In this document: positions 60,587-64,000 of the stretch, in pieces
How the letters are laid out: each line of letters starts with the position of its first letter
Numbering within the stretch: position 1 is the first letter of the stretch
NCBI RefSeq assembly: GCF_013181195.1
Contig: NZ_SMZP01000004.1
Span: 434,001-498,000 of the forward strand
Reading direction: 5' to 3'
DNA: 64,000 nt
From: Caulobacter sp. RHG1
Lineage (GTDB): Bacteria > Pseudomonadota > Alphaproteobacteria > Caulobacterales > Caulobacteraceae
Made by a program: the position numbers and the translations under genes
Notes under the pieces: model-generated
Database searches by the model: none
The model's input: only the letters and a program-made list of their open reading frames with translations
Told to the model about the DNA's origin: nothing

Positions 60587-60692
60587 TTTCGGATGGATTG
60601 ACACGGAATTTCGCGCATGACACCGTTCATGTGAAATTCGAAATCAATCGAAAGAAAGCGCCACCAACGGCGTCATACGGGAGGCTCGAGCC

Positions 60693-61367
60693 GTGCAGAC
60701 GGACAAGGCGACAGGTCGCGACTCGAAAACGCGCCGGCGACTCGCCTCGTCGTTGCTGCTGGCTGTGGCCGCTCTTTCCCTTTCCGCCTGCAAGGTCGTG
60801 CCGATCGCCGCCGACCGCGCCGCGCGTGAGCGCCTGTCGGGCGCTTTCGACGCCGGCCGCTATGTCGAGACCGTGTGGGACGCCCAGGCCCAGCCGCACT
60901 GGACCAAGGCCGCCGCGCCGTTCCCTGAGCTTTCCGCCAGGATCGACCAGAATATCGACGCCGCCGGCGGCCGCAAGGCGGGCGACGGCTCGCCCTGGAC
61001 CTTCGTGACGAGCGGCGAGGGGGCTGTCGTGCGCACCGATACGGCCGCTCGCGCCGGTAACGTCGTGCTGGCCGTGCCCGGCGCCGACGGCCGCGCCCGT
61101 GAGGTGACGGTGCTGGTCGGACCGGTCGTGTCGGGCTCGGCCCTGCGCGACAGCCTGCCGTTCGTGGCCTTCAACGACTTCTCCAACCAGATCGCCTATG
61201 CCGAGGTCGGCGGCGCTCTGACGCGCCGCGCCGTACGCGACGCACGTCCGGTGGCCGAGGGCCTGAAGCCCGGCGACCGCGTGGCCTTCACCGGCGTCTT
61301 CCAGACGGCCAAGGCCGGCGAGCCGGTCGTCGTCACGCCGATCCAACTGCGGCGCGTGACCTCGTGA
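60693..61367 (+). CDS. DUF2291 lipoprotein of sugar ABC operon, 224 aa
   Basis: A type-II signal peptide ends LSLSAC, giving a lipid-anchored periplasmic protein. The body fits DUF2291 (FVTSGEGAVVRTDTAARAG, LPFVAFNDFSNQIAYAEVGG). DUF2291 genes almost always sit with RbsA/RbsC-type sugar importers, as here, but their job is unknown. GTG 60693 follows GGGAGGC. Overlaps the ATPase gene by 4 bp. Confidence 0.85.
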   Translation: MQTDKATGRDSKTRRRLASSLLLAVAALSLSACKVVPIAADRAARERLSGAFDAGRYVETVWDAQAQPHWTKAAAPFPELSARIDQNIDAAGGRKAGDGSPWTFVTSGEGAVVRTDTAARAGNVVLAVPGADGRAREVTVLVGPVVSGSALRDSLPFVAFNDFSNQIAYAEVGGALTRRAVRDARPVAEGLKPGDRVAFTGVFQTAKAGEPVVVTPIQLRRVTS

Positions 61368-62887
61368 GCCTTCTGCGCGCCGAGCAGGTCGGCAAGACCT
61401 ATGGCGGCGTGGTCGCCTTGGACGGCGTCGACTTCGACGTACGGGCCGGCGCGGTCAATGTGCTGATCGGCGAGAACGGGGCGGGCAAGTCGACTCTGAT
61501 GAAAATCCTGGCCGGGGTGGAGCAGCCGAGCTCCGGCCGCCTGCTGCTGGATGGCCAGCCGGTGCGTTTCGCCTCGATCCGCGAGGCGGCGGCGGCGGGC
61601 GTCGGCATCGTTTTCCAGGAACTGAACCTGTGCCCGAACCTGACGGTCACGGAGAACATCTTCCTGGGCCGCGACCTGACCTCGGCGCCCGGCGTCAGCG
61701 ACAAGGCCGCCGAACGCAAGCGCGCCCGAGAGATCCTGGCGCGCCTGGCCCACGACATCGATCCGGACGCCCAGGTCGGAACCCTGCGCATCGGCGAGCA
61801 GCAGATCGTCGAGATCGCCAAGGCCCTGGTCGATGACGCCCGCGTGCTGATCCTGGACGAACCGACCTCGGCCCTCAGCACCGCTGAGGTCGAGGTGCTG
61901 TTCCGGGTCATCGGCGAACTGAAGCAGGCCGGGGTGGGGGTGATCTACATCTCGCACCGGCTGGAAGAGCTGATGCGCATCGGCGACTACGTCACCGTGC
62001 TGCGCGACGGCCGGCTGATCGATTCCAAGCCGGCGTCGGAAGTTTCGGTGGCCTGGATCATCGCCCAGATGCTGGGCGACAAGGCTCGTGACCGGCCCCG
62101 CACCGCCGCCCGCCAGGCTGGCGAGATCGTGCTGTCGGTCGAGGCCCTGTCCCTCCCACGCGCCGGTGGCGGCCTGCTGCTGGACAATGTCTCGGCCAGC
62201 TTCCGGGCCGGTGAGATCACCGCGCTTTACGGCCTGCTGGGTTCGGGCCGCACCGAATTCCTGGAAAGCATCTACGGCGCCCGGCCCGCGAAGGGCTCAG
62301 TGAAGCTGAACGGCGAGGAGATCTCGCACCTACCGTTGGCCGAGCGCTGCCGCCGGCGAATCCGCTTCGTGCCCGAGGACCGCCAGCGCGACGGCCTGTT
62401 CCACAACCTGTCGGTCGGCGGCAATCTGGGTCTGTCGCGCCTGATCGCCTTCGCCAAGGCCGGGGTCATCGACGGTGGGCGCGAGCGTTCGGCGATCGGC
62501 GAGATGATGGCCCGCCTGGGCGTCAAGGCCGCCTCGCCGCAGATCGCCATCGGCGCGCTGTCGGGCGGCAACCAGCAGAAGGTGGTGATCGGGCGCGGCC
62601 TGATGACCGGTCCGCTGGTCATGCTGCTGGACGAGCCCAGCCGCGGCGTCGACATCGGGGCGCGCGGCGAGGTGTTCGACACCATGCGGGCCCTGGCCGA
62701 CCAGGGCATGGCCGTGGTCTTCGCCACCTCCGACCTTCTGGAAGCCCAGGCCGTGGCCGACCGCGTGCTGGTCATGGCCGCCGGCCGCCTGACTGCCGAT
62801 CTGCCGCTGGAGGCCGCCACCGAAGCGGCCCTGGTCGCCGCCTGTAACCCGATAGAAGCCCCGCGTAACATGGAGCCCGCCCAGTGA
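61364..62887 (+). CDS. Sugar ABC transporter ATPase, RbsA-type (two NBDs), 507 aa
   Basis: Double-cassette ATPase of the CUT2 family. First cassette: Walker A GENGAGKSTLMK, signature-type LRIGEQQIVEIAKAL, Walker B ILDEPTSAL. Second cassette: degenerate Walker A GLLGSGRTE, signature LSGGNQQKVVIGRGL, Walker B LDEPSRGVDIGA, all as expected for RbsA/XylG/AraG. Overlaps both neighbours by 4 bp (GTGA type). Powers uptake of a pentose-size sugar. Confidence 0.94.
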   Translation: MSLLRAEQVGKTYGGVVALDGVDFDVRAGAVNVLIGENGAGKSTLMKILAGVEQPSSGRLLLDGQPVRFASIREAAAAGVGIVFQELNLCPNLTVTENIFLGRDLTSAPGVSDKAAERKRAREILARLAHDIDPDAQVGTLRIGEQQIVEIAKALVDDARVLILDEPTSALSTAEVEVLFRVIGELKQAGVGVIYISHRLEELMRIGDYVTVLRDGRLIDSKPASEVSVAWIIAQMLGDKARDRPRTAARQAGEIVLSVEALSLPRAGGGLLLDNVSASFRAGEITALYGLLGSGRTEFLESIYGARPAKGSVKLNGEEISHLPLAERCRRRIRFVPEDRQRDGLFHNLSVGGNLGLSRLIAFAKAGVIDGGRERSAIGEMMARLGVKAASPQIAIGALSGGNQQKVVIGRGLMTGPLVMLLDEPSRGVDIGARGEVFDTMRALADQGMAVVFATSDLLEAQAVADRVLVMAAGRLTADLPLEAATEAALVAACNPIEAPRNMEPAQ

Positions 62888-63927
62888 CGGCGACTACGTC
62901 CACCGCCGCCCCGATCGCCGCGAACGGCGGCTGGCTCGCGCTTGTCCTGAAGCTGCGCGCCTTGATCGCGCTGGGCGTCGTCCTGGCCTTCTTCTCGGTC
63001 ATGGCCCCCAACTTCCTGTCGACGGCCAATTTCCTGATCATGTTCAAGCACGTGGCGATCACGGCGATCCTGGCGATCGGCATGAGCTTCGTGATCCTGA
63101 CCGGTGGCATCGACCTGTCGGTCGGCTCGATCGCCGGTCTGGGCGGCATGGTCGCCGGCGCGCTGATCCTGAACGGCCTGACGATCGCGCCACTGGGCGT
63201 GGTGGTCTATCCCAGCATCCCGATGGTGATCGCCATCGTGCTGCTGCTGGGCGGCCTGGCCGGCTTCGCCAACGGCGTGCTGGTCTCGCGGTTCAAGGTC
63301 GCGCCGTTCATCGCCACCCTGGGCATGCTGTACGTCGCGCGCGGCGCCGCCATGCTGCTGTCGAACGGCGCGACCTTCCCGAACCTGACTGGCCGCGAGG
63401 ACCTCGGTAATACGGGCTTCCCGTGGCTGGGCGCCGGGACGGTGCTGGGGCTGCCGGTGACCGTGCTGGTCATGGGCGTCATCGCCCTGGTCGCCGCCTT
63501 CGTCGCTCGCGACACCCCGTTCGGCCGCCGGGTCTATGCCGTCGGCGGCAACGAGCGCGCGGCCTTGCTGTCTGGCGTCCGCGTCGATCGGGTGAAGATC
63601 GCCGTCTACGTCATCTCCGGCGTCTGCGCGGCGCTGGTCGGTCTGGTCGTCTCCTCCGAGCTGGTGGCCGCGCACCCGGCCAGCGGCGAGACCTTCGAGC
63701 TGTCGGCCATCGCCGCCGTGGTGCTGGGCGGGGCCTCGCTGTCGGGCGGTCGCGGTACGGTCGGCGGCGCGCTGATCGGCGCCTGCGTGATCGGCGTGCT
63801 GGGCGATGGCCTAGTGATGATGGGCGTCAGCGAGTTCTGGCAGATGGTCGTCAAAGGGCTTGTGATCATCGCGGCGGTCGTGCTCGACCAGCTCCAGGGG
63901 CGCCTCGCCGCGGCGGGGAAGGCTTGA
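62884..63927 (+). CDS. Sugar ABC transporter permease, RbsC-type, 347 aa
   Basis: Inner-membrane permease of the CUT2 family with about eight to ten helices. Signature segments are GMSFVILTGGIDLSVGSIAG and GETFELSAIAAVVLGGASLSGG, the latter being the EAA-like loop contacting the ATPase. Starts at GTG 62884 overlapping the ATPase stop. Substrate probably the sugar phosphorylated by the nearby FGGY kinase. Confidence 0.94.
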   Translation: MTATTSTAAPIAANGGWLALVLKLRALIALGVVLAFFSVMAPNFLSTANFLIMFKHVAITAILAIGMSFVILTGGIDLSVGSIAGLGGMVAGALILNGLTIAPLGVVVYPSIPMVIAIVLLLGGLAGFANGVLVSRFKVAPFIATLGMLYVARGAAMLLSNGATFPNLTGREDLGNTGFPWLGAGTVLGLPVTVLVMGVIALVAAFVARDTPFGRRVYAVGGNERAALLSGVRVDRVKIAVYVISGVCAALVGLVVSSELVAAHPASGETFELSAIAAVVLGGASLSGGRGTVGGALIGACVIGVLGDGLVMMGVSEFWQMVVKGLVIIAAVVLDQLQGRLAAAGKA

Positions 63928-63965
63928 CCATGGTCGAGGGCGCCCTGTCGCGAAGGAGCAAGACC

Positions 63966-64000
63966 ATGGCCAAACCCTCAGCAGGGGCGGGCACCGCCCG
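63966..64000 (+). CDS. Start of next gene in sugar ABC operon (truncated by window)
   Basis: ATG 63966 with a GAAGGAG ribosome site 8 bp upstream opens a frame MAKPSAGAGTAR that runs off the window. It lies 38 bp after the permease on the same strand. The product cannot be identified from 11 codons; a pathway enzyme or a regulator is possible, and the missing substrate-binding protein should be nearby. An in-frame ATG at 63930 is an alternative. Confidence 0.5.
   Translation, partial: MAKPSAGAGTA

Overview
The window is high-GC alphaproteobacterial DNA and most resembles a Caulobacter chromosome. The reasons are: three TonB-dependent receptors, two of the long TonB-Xanth-Caul type; promoters of the TTGAC-N-GCTAN type; Caulobacter-style xylose-operator half-sites; the argH-lptM-lysA and ftsE-ftsX gene orders; and dense ATGA/GTGA start-stop overlaps. 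This is inference from gene content; no 16S rRNA gene is present.

Layout. 1-1.9 kb is the end of an integrated element, probably phage-derived. It holds two leftward genes of unknown function, a divergent small ribbon-helix-helix-like regulator with an operator array, a small phage-type protein and a structured non-coding stretch, and it stops at the 3' end of tRNA-Gly(CCC). 2-16 kb is core genome: an S9 peptidase, a stand-alone winged-helix protein, an EF-hand protein, RtcB, an aromatic/histidine block (chorismate mutase, hisC, tyrC), ChaC, and the ftsE-ftsX-ydcF-plsC operon. At 16.05-16.88 kb there is one AT-rich gene of the putative phage-abortive-infection (putAbiC) family.

17-36 kb holds a chemoreceptor, the argH-lptM-lysA operon with a head-to-head tlpA, a membrane acyltransferase operon with its own regulator, gluQRS and a TetR regulator facing a 36-residue membrane peptide, a GreA-like factor, AlkA, an HNH nuclease, a VanZ-like protein, an M1 peptidase, and yqaA-dsbB-coq7. 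A Fur-box-controlled haem/iron-type TonB receptor and a divergent DUF4198 protein follow at 34-37.4 kb. 37.4-40.3 kb has small proteins and a MarR regulator, then tRNA-Leu(CAA).

40.4-64 kb is the most coherent region. It looks like a locus for using pectic polysaccharide and a side-chain sugar: a BNR/sialidase-fold enzyme, two large TonB receptors, pectin methylesterase, a LamG protein, a DUF4861 protein, a GH106 enzyme and a GH31 enzyme. Next come an FGGY sugar kinase coupled to a two-subunit transketolase and, divergently, a DUF2291 lipoprotein with an RbsA/RbsC-type sugar ABC transporter that runs off the right edge. A shared 16-bp LacI-type site (one mismatch) lies upstream of both the GH106 gene and the transporter, which argues for one regulon. 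The kinase plus split transketolase matches the known D-apulose kinase / apulose-4-phosphate transketolase arrangement. My working hypothesis is therefore capture and catabolism of apiose or another side-chain sugar from rhamnogalacturonan-type pectin.
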